Shown: positions 1 to 4,954, counted from the first letter of the stretch. The stretch is DNA of 5,680 bases from Lachnospiraceae bacterium (GCA_017463035.1 JAFTPY010000240.1:1-5680), one strand, 5' to 3'. Numbers and translations: made by a program. The notes: generated from the letters alone by a model not told the origin.

Positions 1-796
1 GAATTCCATATTCGAGCAGTATTTGCCGAATATCGTGTTCCATGCGGCGGCTCATAAGCATGTGCCGCTGATGGAGGACAGTCCGAACGAGGCGATTAAG
101 AATAACGTGTTCGGTACCTTAAAGACGGTACAGGCGGCGGACCGCTACGGTGTGGAGCGCTTTGTGCTCATTTCCACGGATAAGGCGGTAAACCCGACCA
201 ATATCATGGGTGCCAGCAAGCGTATTTGCGAGATGATTGTACAGGCCTACAGCCGTCGTTCCCAGACGGAGTTTGTGGCGGTGCGCTTCGGTAATGTACT
301 GGGCAGTAACGGCAGTGTAATTCCGCTCTTTAAGCAGCAGATTAAAGAGGGAGGGCCGGTTACGGTTACCCACCCGGACATTATCCGTTACTTTATGACC
401 ATACCGGAGGCGGTATCTCTGGTGCTTCAGGCGGGAGCTTTCGCCCACGGCGGAGAGATTTTCGTATTGGATATGGGCGAGCCGGTAAAGATTGTGGATC
501 TGGCAAAGAACCTCATCCGTCTTTCCGGATATACACCGAATGAAGATATCATGATTGAATATACCGGTCTGCGTCCGGGTGAAAAGCTCTACGAGGAGCG
601 CCTGATGGCAGAGGAAGGTCTGGCGAAGACGGCCAACGACCGTATCTCCGTGGCTAAGCCTATCGAGATGGAGGACAATCCGTTCTTTGACAGTCTTGCG
701 GTGTTAAAGGATGCGGTTTACGATGAGACCGGCGAGGTACGTCAGATGGTGCAGAAGATTGTGCCGACGTACAAAATGCCGAAGGGAAAAGAATAA
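1..796 (+). CDS. CapD/FlaA1/PglF-type UDP-sugar 4,6-dehydratase, 3' part only
   Basis: The reading frame is open at the left edge (first full codon at base 2) and encodes the last 264 residues of an extended short-chain dehydrogenase. Full-length membrane-anchored relatives have roughly 600 residues, so the membrane segments and NAD-binding glycine motif lie outside the window. Visible family motifs, numbered in the fragment, are HAAAHKHVP (14-22), STDKA (58-62), MGASK (69-73), FGNVLGSNGS (96-105) and LRPGEKLYEE (190-199). In the usual YxxxK active site Tyr is replaced by Met (M69...K73), as in the large PglF/FlaA1 class, where the Thr-Asp-Lys of STDK has been implicated in catalysis. The expected reaction is NAD-dependent 4,6-dehydration of a UDP-N-acetylhexosamine, giving a 4-keto-6-deoxy precursor for a surface glycan. 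The substrate cannot be read from sequence. It ends with TAA just before a hairpin and has a separate transcription unit from the cps genes downstream. Confidence 0.93.
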   Translation, partial: NSIFEQYLPNIVFHAAAHKHVPLMEDSPNEAIKNNVFGTLKTVQAADRYGVERFVLISTDKAVNPTNIMGASKRICEMIVQAYSRRSQTEFVAVRFGNVLGSNGSVIPLFKQQIKEGGPVTVTHPDIIRYFMTIPEAVSLVLQAGAFAHGGEIFVLDMGEPVKIVDLAKNLIRLSGYTPNEDIMIEYTGLRPGEKLYEERLMAEEGLAKTANDRISVAKPIEMEDNPFFDSLAVLKDAVYDETGEVRQMVQKIVPTYKMPKGKE

Positions 797-806
797 GAGA
801 GAGTAC

Positions 807-839
807 GCGGGGCTGTCGCATGGGAATGCGCAGTCCCGC
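807..839 (+). terminator. Terminator-like hairpin, copy 1
   Basis: A strong stem begins 10 nt after the stop codon of the dehydratase. GCGGG (807-811) pairs with CCCGC (835-839), and the stem continues through CTG/CAG and GCAT/ATGC around a GGGA loop with one bulged C. The downstream T-tract is weak (TCTTGTAATTT), so it may be an inefficient or bidirectional terminator or a 3'-end stabiliser. Nearly the same hairpin follows cpsD (3231-3264) and the Rpn-like gene (4919-4954). Confidence 0.7.
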
Positions 840-865
840 TCTTGTAATTTAGGACTTTTTTACGC

Positions 866-894
866 TTGACTATATCTGCGGAAACGGCTATAAT
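866..894 (+). promoter_or_regulatory. SigA-type promoter of the cps operon
   Basis: TTGACT (866-871) and a perfect TATAAT (889-894) are separated by 17 bp. Transcription should start near 901, leaving a leader of about 55 nt. The ribosome binding site AAGGAGG (943-949) sits 5 nt before the ATG at 955. The position directly after the hairpin at 807-839 supports separate transcription of the phosphatase-adaptor-kinase genes. Confidence 0.85.
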
Positions 895-954
895 AAAAAA
901 GATGATTAAAATCGCGTACTATGTCATCGAGTAACGTGTACGAAGGAGGAGCGG

Positions 955-1680
955 ATGGAAGGCTATATCGACGTACATAATCACGGTCTGTTCGGAGTGG
1001 ACGACGGAGCCGGCAGCTTGGAAGAAAGTATTGCCATGCTTCGGATGGCTTACGAGGACGGCGTGAGGACGGTGGTTTTTACGCCTCATGCGCATTACCG
1101 GAGAGGACATGCCGCACCGCAGGAGATTTACGAGAAAGTGGAGATTTTGCGGGAGCAGGTAAAGGATATGTGTCCGGGGCTCCGGTTGTTTGCCGGTAAC
1201 GAGCTGTACTATGACAGCGAGATGCCGGAGAAGATAGAAAACAAAGAAGTATGCCGTTTGGCGGATTCCGGGTATGTGCTGGTGGAGTTCTCGCCGGGGG
1301 TAGGCTTTTCGGACATGAAGCGGGCCTTTCACGAGATTCTGAGCGTCGGAGTGATGCCGGTGCTGGCTCATGTGGAGCGGTACGAATGTCTTTACGAGGA
1401 TAAGGACCGGGTGCCGGAGCTTTGGGCGCTGGGTGTGTTCTTTCAGGCAAACGCCTCGGGAGTGCTGGGAGACCACGGCAGCCGGGAAAAGAAGTTTTTA
1501 AAGCGTCTGTTGAAAGCAGGTTATATACAGCTGATTGCCACGGATGCTCACGATACGGAGGGACGCAGTCCGGTGCTTTCGGAGTGTGCCGCATACGTAC
1601 GGAAGAAATACGGAGAAGAAACCGCGCGGGGGTGCTTTATAGAGAACCCGCAGAAAATACTGAACAATCAGCCGCTGTAG
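955..1680 (+). CDS. cpsB: CpsB/YwqE-type PHP-domain protein-tyrosine phosphatase
   Basis: This 241-residue protein is a manganese-type PHP-domain phosphotyrosine phosphatase, the Gram-positive class that dephosphorylates the capsule tyrosine kinase and its substrates. The metal-binding pattern is complete by eye: DVHNH (H8, H10), VDDG (D16/D17), TPHAH (H45), GNELYY (E83), LVEFSP (E111), AHVERY (H139) and ATDAHD (D197, H199). The length matches the family's usual size of about 240-255 residues. The ATG is chosen because AAGGAGG lies 5 nt upstream and the family's DxHxH motif falls at the expected N-terminal position. It is cytoplasmic, with no signal peptide. It is first in an operon with the adaptor (58-nt gap) and kinase, the conserved wzh-wzd-wze order of capsule loci. 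The class is clear; the true substrate is presumed to be the kinase encoded at 2506. Confidence 0.94.
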   Translation: MEGYIDVHNHGLFGVDDGAGSLEESIAMLRMAYEDGVRTVVFTPHAHYRRGHAAPQEIYEKVEILREQVKDMCPGLRLFAGNELYYDSEMPEKIENKEVCRLADSGYVLVEFSPGVGFSDMKRAFHEILSVGVMPVLAHVERYECLYEDKDRVPELWALGVFFQANASGVLGDHGSREKKFLKRLLKAGYIQLIATDAHDTEGRSPVLSECAAYVRKKYGEETARGCFIENPQKILNNQPL

Positions 1681-1738
1681 TTACAGGATGACGGCAGGAC
1701 GGATTGGTCGGATAAGGAACAGAGGAGCATAGAGAAGT

Positions 1739-2506
1739 ATGAATAACGAAGAACGCGAAATTGATTTACTGGCATTATTTATGGCATTGTTACATCGATG
1801 GTGGATTATCTTTCTGGCGGGTGCGCTTTGCGGTGCGGCAGGTCTTTGCATTGCGAAGTTTGCCATTGACCCGACCTACGAGTCTACCACTTCCGTTTAT
1901 GTAGTAAGCAAGCAGGGCGAGGGTAACCTTACCTACAGCGATCTGCAGCTGGGTACCCAGTTGACCAAGGACTATGTGGTACTGACCAAGAGCCGTTCCG
2001 TTATGGAGAGAGTCATTGCGGAGTTGGGGCTTGATATGACGGTGGACCAGTTGAAGGCTTGTCTGTCGGTTTCCACGGCTTCGGATACCCGTATCATGTA
2101 CATCAAGGCAACTCATACGGATCCGCTTACCGCACAGCTGATTGCGGACAGGACAAGAGATTATGCTTCCAAGCATATTATTAACGTAATGAAGGTGGAA
2201 GAGGTAAATGTGGCGGAGCATGCCAATTACCCGGAGAAAAAGGCCGGACCGAGCATTACGAAATGGACGCTGATGGGCGGCGTGCTGGGTGCGTTTGCGG
2301 CAGCGGCGGTGATTGCGGTACTCTTCCTGATGAACGATAAAATTAAGACTTCGGAGGATGTTGAGACTTATCTTCAGCTCAGCACGCTCGGCAGTATTCC
2401 GTACTGTGACGTACTGGAGAAGCAGATGAAGGCTGACTTTAAGAGTAAGGGCAAGAGCAAGAGTAAAGGAAAGAGTACGAACAAGGGAAAGAGAGGTCGT
2501 CGATAA
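1739..2506 (+). CDS. cpsC: CpsC/YveK-type polysaccharide co-polymerase and kinase adaptor
   Basis: This 255-residue Wzz-family membrane protein has two transmembrane segments, about 21-41 (WWIIFLAGALCGAAG...) and about 176-198 (W-T-L-M-G-G-V-L-G...), enclosing an extracellular loop. The start EIDLLALFMALLHRWW, the conserved YESTTSVYV after the first segment and the proline-containing stretch YPEKKAGPS before the second are typical. In Gram-positive bacteria such proteins set polysaccharide chain length and anchor and activate the separate tyrosine kinase through their C-terminal cytoplasmic part. The start ATG has AGGAG about 11 nt upstream. The unusual feature is the tail: after residue 234 it becomes a nearly pure Lys/Ser/Gly/Arg repeat (KSKGKSKSKGK... 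ending KRGRR). The stop overlaps the ATG of the kinase gene by one base (TAATG), suggesting translational coupling. Confidence 0.92.
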   Translation: MNNEEREIDLLALFMALLHRWWIIFLAGALCGAAGLCIAKFAIDPTYESTTSVYVVSKQGEGNLTYSDLQLGTQLTKDYVVLTKSRSVMERVIAELGLDMTVDQLKACLSVSTASDTRIMYIKATHTDPLTAQLIADRTRDYASKHIINVMKVEEVNVAEHANYPEKKAGPSITKWTLMGGVLGAFAAAAVIAVLFLMNDKIKTSEDVETYLQLSTLGSIPYCDVLEKQMKADFKSKGKSKSKGKSTNKGKRGRR

Positions 2507-3222
2507 TGCAGAAATTAGAGATTACCGCTTTGCCGGAGCTTGACTATCACGGCAGAGAAGCATATAAAACATTACGAAGTAACTTACAGTTTGCGGGAGA
2601 GGATGTAAAGGCAGTGGCGATTACCAGCTGTACGCCGGGTGACGGTAAGTCCAGTGTATCCATGCTTTTGGCAGTATCCTTAACGGAAATCGGCAAGAAG
2701 GTATTGTTTATCGATGCGGACATGCGTCGTTCCGTTATCATGGGGCGTCACCGTATTGCGGCAAAGAAAAATAACGGTCTGACCCATTACCTTTCCGGTC
2801 AGTGCAAGCTGTCCGAGGTGATATGCGAGACCAATGTGGAGGGGCTTTCCATGATTCTGACCGGCCCGGTACCGCCGAATCCGTCGGAGCTTTTGTCCGG
2901 TAGATTGTTTAAGGAATTAATTGCAACCAGCAGAGAGGATTACGACTATATCATCATCGACACGCCGCCGTTAGGCAGTGTTATCGACAGTGCTATCGTA
3001 GCCAGAGAGTGTGACGGTGTGGCAATCGTTATCTCCGCAGATACCATCAGCTACAAGTTTGCCCAGAAGGTAAAGAACCAGCTGGAGACCTCCGGTTGTA
3101 AGATTTTGGGCGTTATCCTCAACAAGGTGAAGAGAAAGGGTGGCAGCTACGGGTACTACGGCCGCTATTACGGAAAGTACTACGGGAAGTATTACGGAGA
3201 GTACACAAGCGAGACAAAATAA
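2506..3222 (+). CDS. cpsD: CpsD/YwqD-type bacterial tyrosine kinase
   Basis: This 238-residue cytoplasmic BY-kinase has Walker A SCTPGDGKSS (41-50), Walker A' VLFIDADMR (66-74) and Walker B YIIIDTPP (148-155). The N-terminal EAYKTLRSNL (18-27) corresponds to the oligomerisation motif ExxRxxR, with Lys in place of the first Arg. The C-terminus is a tyrosine cluster: ten Tyr in residues 214-233, built from four YGxY units (YGRY, YGKY, YGKY, YGEY) encoded by an imperfect 12-nt repeat at 3157-3204. In this family the cluster is the autophosphorylation site, activated by the CpsC-type partner and reset by the CpsB-type phosphatase. The ATG overlaps the cpsC stop and is served by AGAGAGG just upstream inside cpsC. 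No glycosyltransferase genes follow; the region downstream is the Rpn-like cassette array. Confidence 0.95.
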   Translation: MQKLEITALPELDYHGREAYKTLRSNLQFAGEDVKAVAITSCTPGDGKSSVSMLLAVSLTEIGKKVLFIDADMRRSVIMGRHRIAAKKNNGLTHYLSGQCKLSEVICETNVEGLSMILTGPVPPNPSELLSGRLFKELIATSREDYDYIIIDTPPLGSVIDSAIVARECDGVAIVISADTISYKFAQKVKNQLETSGCKILGVILNKVKRKGGSYGYYGRYYGKYYGKYYGEYTSETK

Positions 3223-3532
3223 GACGAAACGAGCGGGGCTGTCGCAGAATGCGCAGTCCCGCTCTTGCTTACCGGTGGAGATAATAAGTCGGTCTTTTAT
3301 ATTTTCTTTTTGGGTTCTGAATAAGCCGTTCTCTTTTCAAATCACCCTCTTTTCTCGTACTCCGGATAGAGTCTTTCTAATTACTTCGGGGAAGGTCAAT
3401 TTATATGTGACGCAAACGACTCGACGCGACGTCCTGTCGCGTGTCGTCTCCCACGGACGTCCGTGTCCGTGGATTGCTGACAGACCATCGAAGTAATAAG
3501 AAAGTCTACTATCCTGCGTAAAGTTCAAAGAG
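3221..3532 (+). repeat. Direct repeat block 1, copy A
   Basis: This block runs from the last bases of the cpsD stop region (TAAGAC) through the hairpin and most of the palindromic element to TTCAAAGAG. It is nearly identical to 4911-5223, which starts at the same point relative to the stop codon of the Rpn-like gene. Differences are concentrated in the hairpin loop and near 3285-3300. Together with the block 3711-3927 it forms the repeated intergenic part of a tandem cassette. Confidence 0.85.
3231..3264 (+). terminator. Terminator-like hairpin, copy 2, after cpsD
   Basis: GAGCGGG (3231-3237) pairs with CCCGCTC (3258-3264). The stem continues as G-U, CTG/CAG, a U-G wobble, a bulged C and GCA/TGC around a GAA loop, and is followed by TTGCTT. 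It starts 8 nt after the cpsD stop and probably ends the cps operon. Sequence and fold match the hairpins at 807-839 and 4919-4954. Confidence 0.72.
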
Positions 3533-3600
3533 GATAATTTGAGAAGAGAACGGCTTATGTTCGAATGAAGGAAAGGAAAATATAAGAGAATGACTTTTAA
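3284..3600. repeat. Long palindromic element (MITE-like), copy A, both arms present
   Basis: Two arms of about 100 nt (about 3284-3387 and about 3489-3600) are imperfect inverted repeats along their whole length. Examples are the exact 15-mer ATAAGCCGTTCTCTT (3321-3335) with its complement at 3544-3558, and CTTTCTAATTACTTCG with CGAAGTAATAAGAAAG near 3489-3504. The outermost part (AAGTC..TCT.TTATATTTTC) pairs with GAAAATATAAGAGAATGACTT (3576-3596). The central 100 nt carry two GC-rich hairpins: GCGAC/GTCGC (3426-3440) and CCACGGAC/GTCCGTGG (3451-3472). No transposase is encoded and no clear target-site duplication is visible. It could be a miniature transposable element or a large structured RNA. 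Any ORF across it is broken or is a by-product of the palindrome. Confidence 0.75.
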
Positions 3601-3652
3601 CAACCACAAGGACTGCGCAAGAGCCCGCCACGCCCGGTGCCACTGCGCATTT
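3601..3652. other. 52-nt conserved intergenic motif, copy A
   Basis: This segment matches 5289-5340 at 48 of 52 positions although the flanking sequences on both sides are unrelated in the two copies. It contains TGCGCA at 3614-3619 and 3644-3649, which can pair. In the other copy this pair is TACGCA/TGCGTA, so two of the four differences (G3615 to A, C3648 to T) preserve one base pair. A competing fold pairs GGACTG (3610-3615) with CAGTCC (3663-3668). Function unknown. Bases 3653-3712 show nothing further that I can support. Confidence 0.5.
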
Positions 3653-3712
3653 CGGGCCGCGACAGTCCAACTCTTGCGATGGAGAAACAGGCGAGTTTTG
3701 CGGAAATAGACC

Positions 3713-3741
3713 TTGTTTTTTGTGGGACGACATGCTATAAT
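3713..3741 (+). promoter_or_regulatory. Promoter of Rpn-like gene 1
   Basis: A perfect TATAAT (3736-3741) is preceded at 17 bp by TTGTTT (3713-3718), a weak -35 box. Transcription would begin near 3747-3749, exactly where the closing stem of the leader starts. The arrangement is repeated at 5457-5485 in the second cassette. Confidence 0.78.
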
Positions 3742-3746
3742 CTAGA

Positions 3747-3917
3747 CAAAGCATATTTTTTAAAGGCAGTGAGGAGAGCACTGCCGTCTGAATCTATGCG
3801 GGTATTGTGTTCGCAGGTACAATATACCGTTTCTTCGGGGAATTATGCTTTGGGTTGATTGACAAAGTAGGGGTTTTATGAGGGGAGAAGCTCCTGGTGG
3901 TTTACACAGGAGGAAAA
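3747..3917 (+). ncRNA. Structured 5' leader of Rpn-like gene 1 (candidate cis-regulatory RNA)
   Basis: The untranslated leader of about 170 nt can fold into a closed multi-branch structure. CAAAGCATA (3747-3755), at the predicted transcript start, is an exact 9-nt complement of TATGCTTTG (3844-3852). This closing stem encloses hairpin P2, GGCAGTG/CACTGCC (3765-3771/3779-3785) with loop AGGAGAG. It also encloses hairpin P3, GGTAT-TGT/ACA-(AT)-ATACC (3801-3808/3819-3828). All stems are unchanged in the second copy (5491-5665), whose differences fall in loops and linkers. A separate segment before the start codon can mask the ribosome binding site. I do not recognise a known riboswitch class. 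The layout (folded domain, then switchable ribosome binding site) resembles one, but it could also be a protein-binding leader. Confidence 0.6.
3882..3913 (+). promoter_or_regulatory. Ribosome binding site with competing hairpins
   Basis: The strong AGGAGG (3908-3913) lies 4 nt before the ATG at 3918. CTCCTG (3891-3896) is exactly complementary to CAGGAG (3907-3912), forming a 6-bp stem with a 10-nt loop that would hide the site. The same CTCC can instead pair with GGAG (3884-3887) through a 3-nt loop. CTCCT can also pair with the AGGAG loop of leader hairpin P2 (3772-3776). The alternatives are mutually exclusive, as expected for a translational switch. It is identical in copy 2 (about 5630-5661). 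Confidence 0.55.
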
Positions 3918-4910
3918 ATGGGGGACGAGAAAAAAGAAGAGAAGCTGTTGCAGTGGCATGCGGCATTCTTTGCCGACTTGCAGATTGAGCTGACGGAGGA
4001 GGCGGAGTATCTGACCTTTGAGAATGAGCATATGCTCGGTACAAAGCCGATGCAGCTGGATGTCCTGATTATCAAGAAGAACAGCGAAAGACAGATTAGG
4101 AAGAACATCGGGAGGATGTTCCGGGGGCATAATATTGTGGAGTATAAAAGCCCGACGGATTCTTTGTGTATCGACGACTTTTTCAAGGTGTACGGATATG
4201 CCTGCTTTTATAAGTCCGATACACAGCGGAGGAATGAAATCAAAGCAGAGGATGTGACGATCACCTTTGTGTGCATGAGATATCCGAGAAAGCTATGCAA
4301 TTATTTGGAGCAGACGTTACATCGGAAGCTTACGGAGACAGGACCGGGGATTTATTACATATCGGATCCGGTGTTTCCGATACAGTTGCTTGTTCAGAAG
4401 AGGCTTTCCGAGGAGGAGAATTTCTGGCTGAAAAGTCTGACCAACGATTTGAAGGAAAAGCAGGCTGTAGAACGACTGGTTATGGAATACAGGAAGCATG
4501 AGGAGGATACACTGTATCAATCGGTGATGAATATTATTGTGAATGCAAACGAAGAAAGGTTTCAGGTGAATGACATGTGTGAGGCGTTGGATAGAATTGT
4601 GGACTATCATGTACAGCGGATAGTCAATGAACGAGAGAAAGAATTGATTGATGTGTGGACAGAACGAGGAATGACACAGGGACTGGCGCAGGGAATAGAA
4701 CAGGGCCTGGCACAAGGAATAGAACAGGGACTGGCACAAGGAATAGAACAGGGACTGGCGCAAGGAATGGCGCAGGAACGCAAAAAAATAATTGCAAAGA
4801 AGCTCCTTAAGAACAAGCCGCTTTCGCAGATTGCGGATGAGCTGGAGGAAACGGAGGAGGCTATCCGGCCGTTGTACGAGCAGGTAAAAGCAGAACTGCA
4901 ACTGAATTAA
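3918..4910 (+). CDS. Rpn-like PD-(D/E)XK nuclease-family protein
   Basis: This 330-residue protein resembles the Rpn (recombination-promoting nuclease/putative transposase) superfamily. The PD-(D/E)XK core is visible: FENEH (34-38), QLDVLII with Asp48, and NIVEYKSP with Glu75 and Lys77. Next comes a region with DDFFKVYGYACFYK and FPIQLLVQKRLSEEENFWLKSL. Residues 251-286 are nine four-residue units of the form GxxQ (GMTQ, then GLAQ/GIEQ alternating). The last 44 residues are charged helices with a KPLSQIADELEETEEAI segment typical of Rpn C-termini. Family knowledge: E. coli Rpn proteins are DNA-cleaving, phage-defence toxins blocked by a C-terminal product translated from the same gene. The ATG at 3918 is preferred over an in-frame GTG at 3897 because AGGAGG (3908-3913) lies inside that extension. 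It has its own promoter and structured leader and is followed by a hairpin. Exact subfamily and target are uncertain. Confidence 0.82.
   Translation: MGDEKKEEKLLQWHAAFFADLQIELTEEAEYLTFENEHMLGTKPMQLDVLIIKKNSERQIRKNIGRMFRGHNIVEYKSPTDSLCIDDFFKVYGYACFYKSDTQRRNEIKAEDVTITFVCMRYPRKLCNYLEQTLHRKLTETGPGIYYISDPVFPIQLLVQKRLSEEENFWLKSLTNDLKEKQAVERLVMEYRKHEEDTLYQSVMNIIVNANEERFQVNDMCEALDRIVDYHVQRIVNEREKELIDVWTERGMTQGLAQGIEQGLAQGIEQGLAQGIEQGLAQGMAQERKKIIAKKLLKNKPLSQIADELEETEEAIRPLYEQVKAELQLN
4575..4910 (+). CDS. Candidate internal gene: C-terminal Rpn fragment (RpnS-like)
   Basis: An in-frame ATG at 4575 (Met220 of the full protein) is preceded by AGGTGA (4564-4569), a 6-nt match to the GGAGGTGA extension of the Shine-Dalgarno consensus; the spacing from the AGG core to the ATG is 8 nt. 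Other internal in-frame ATGs (4482, 4527, 4671) lack a well-spaced site. The product would have 111 residues: a helical region, the GxxQ repeats and the C-terminal helices, without the nuclease core. This is the arrangement described for Rpn toxin/intragenic antitoxin pairs in E. coli. Its presence here is inferred from the start site and domain layout only. Confidence 0.45.
   Translation: MCEALDRIVDYHVQRIVNEREKELIDVWTERGMTQGLAQGIEQGLAQGIEQGLAQGIEQGLAQGMAQERKKIIAKKLLKNKPLSQIADELEETEEAIRPLYEQVKAELQLN
4680..4775 (+). repeat. Four tandem 24-bp units inside the Rpn-like gene
   Basis: Four consecutive 24-bp units (4680-4703, 4704-4727, 4728-4751, 4752-4775) differ at only a few positions each. 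They encode GLAQGIEQ three times and then GLAQGMAQ. The unit length is a multiple of three, so gain or loss of units by slippage keeps the frame. Units of four residues in this position are a known variable feature of Rpn C-terminal domains, lying in a helix used for dimerisation. Confidence 0.92.
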
Positions 4911-4918
4911 AAGACTAC

Positions 4919-4954
4919 GAGCGGGGCTGTCGCAGGGAATGCACAGTCCCGCTC
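4919..4954 (+). terminator. Terminator-like hairpin, copy 3, after Rpn-like gene 1
   Basis: GAGCGGG (4919-4925) pairs with CCCGCTC (4948-4954), with the same inner stem as copies 1 and 2 and a slightly larger GGGAA loop. A G-to-A change at 4943 turns a U-G wobble of the other copies into a U-A pair, so the fold is preserved. TTGCTT follows. Confidence 0.72.

Larger units (their letters stand above)
3711..3927 (+). repeat. Direct repeat block 2, copy A (promoter, leader, gene start)
   Basis: This block is nearly identical to 5455-5680. It includes the promoter, the structured leader, the ribosome binding site and the first codons of the Rpn-like gene. Differences are few: a short linker change and indel after GCATATTTT, one base in the first hairpin loop, one added A before TTATGC, A3862 to G, and one base in the fourth codon. 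High identity through non-coding DNA points to recent duplication, ongoing gene conversion, or functional constraint. Confidence 0.88.

Noticed and set aside
1..6. GAATTC at the very first base, suggesting a cloning boundary
   Set aside because: The reading frame through it is a good continuation of the dehydratase, so it gives no evidence of an artificial junction.
919..1594. Long minus-strand frames opposite cpsB
   Set aside because: The plus-strand frame has complete PHP metal motifs and an ideal start; the reverse frames have biased, low-information composition and no motif.
3416..3472. Possible CRISPR-like or integron-type repeat because of repeated GC-rich palindromes
   Set aside because: There are only two hairpins per element, no regularly spaced repeats with spacers, and no cas or integrase gene in the window.
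3337..3609. Minus-strand frame sharing a peptide with a frame at 5028-5297
   Set aside because: The shared peptide results from the duplicated palindromic DNA; the frames diverge where the repeat ends and carry no recognisable domain.
3637..3858. 73-codon plus-strand frame across the promoter and leader of Rpn-like gene 1
   Set aside because: It runs through the -10 box and hairpins, and indels in the duplicate copy destroy the frame.
3897..3917. Upstream GTG start adding seven residues to the Rpn-like protein
   Set aside because: The extension contains the AGGAGG ribosome binding site of the ATG at 3918, and no ribosome binding site precedes the GTG at a good distance.
4317..4901. 194-codon open frame on the minus strand opposite the Rpn-like gene
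   Set aside because: It mirrors the sense gene, including the 24-bp repeats read backwards (repeated SLFYSLCQ-like runs), and has no promoter or family motif. The sense frame has a ribosome binding site, a leader and a recognisable fold.
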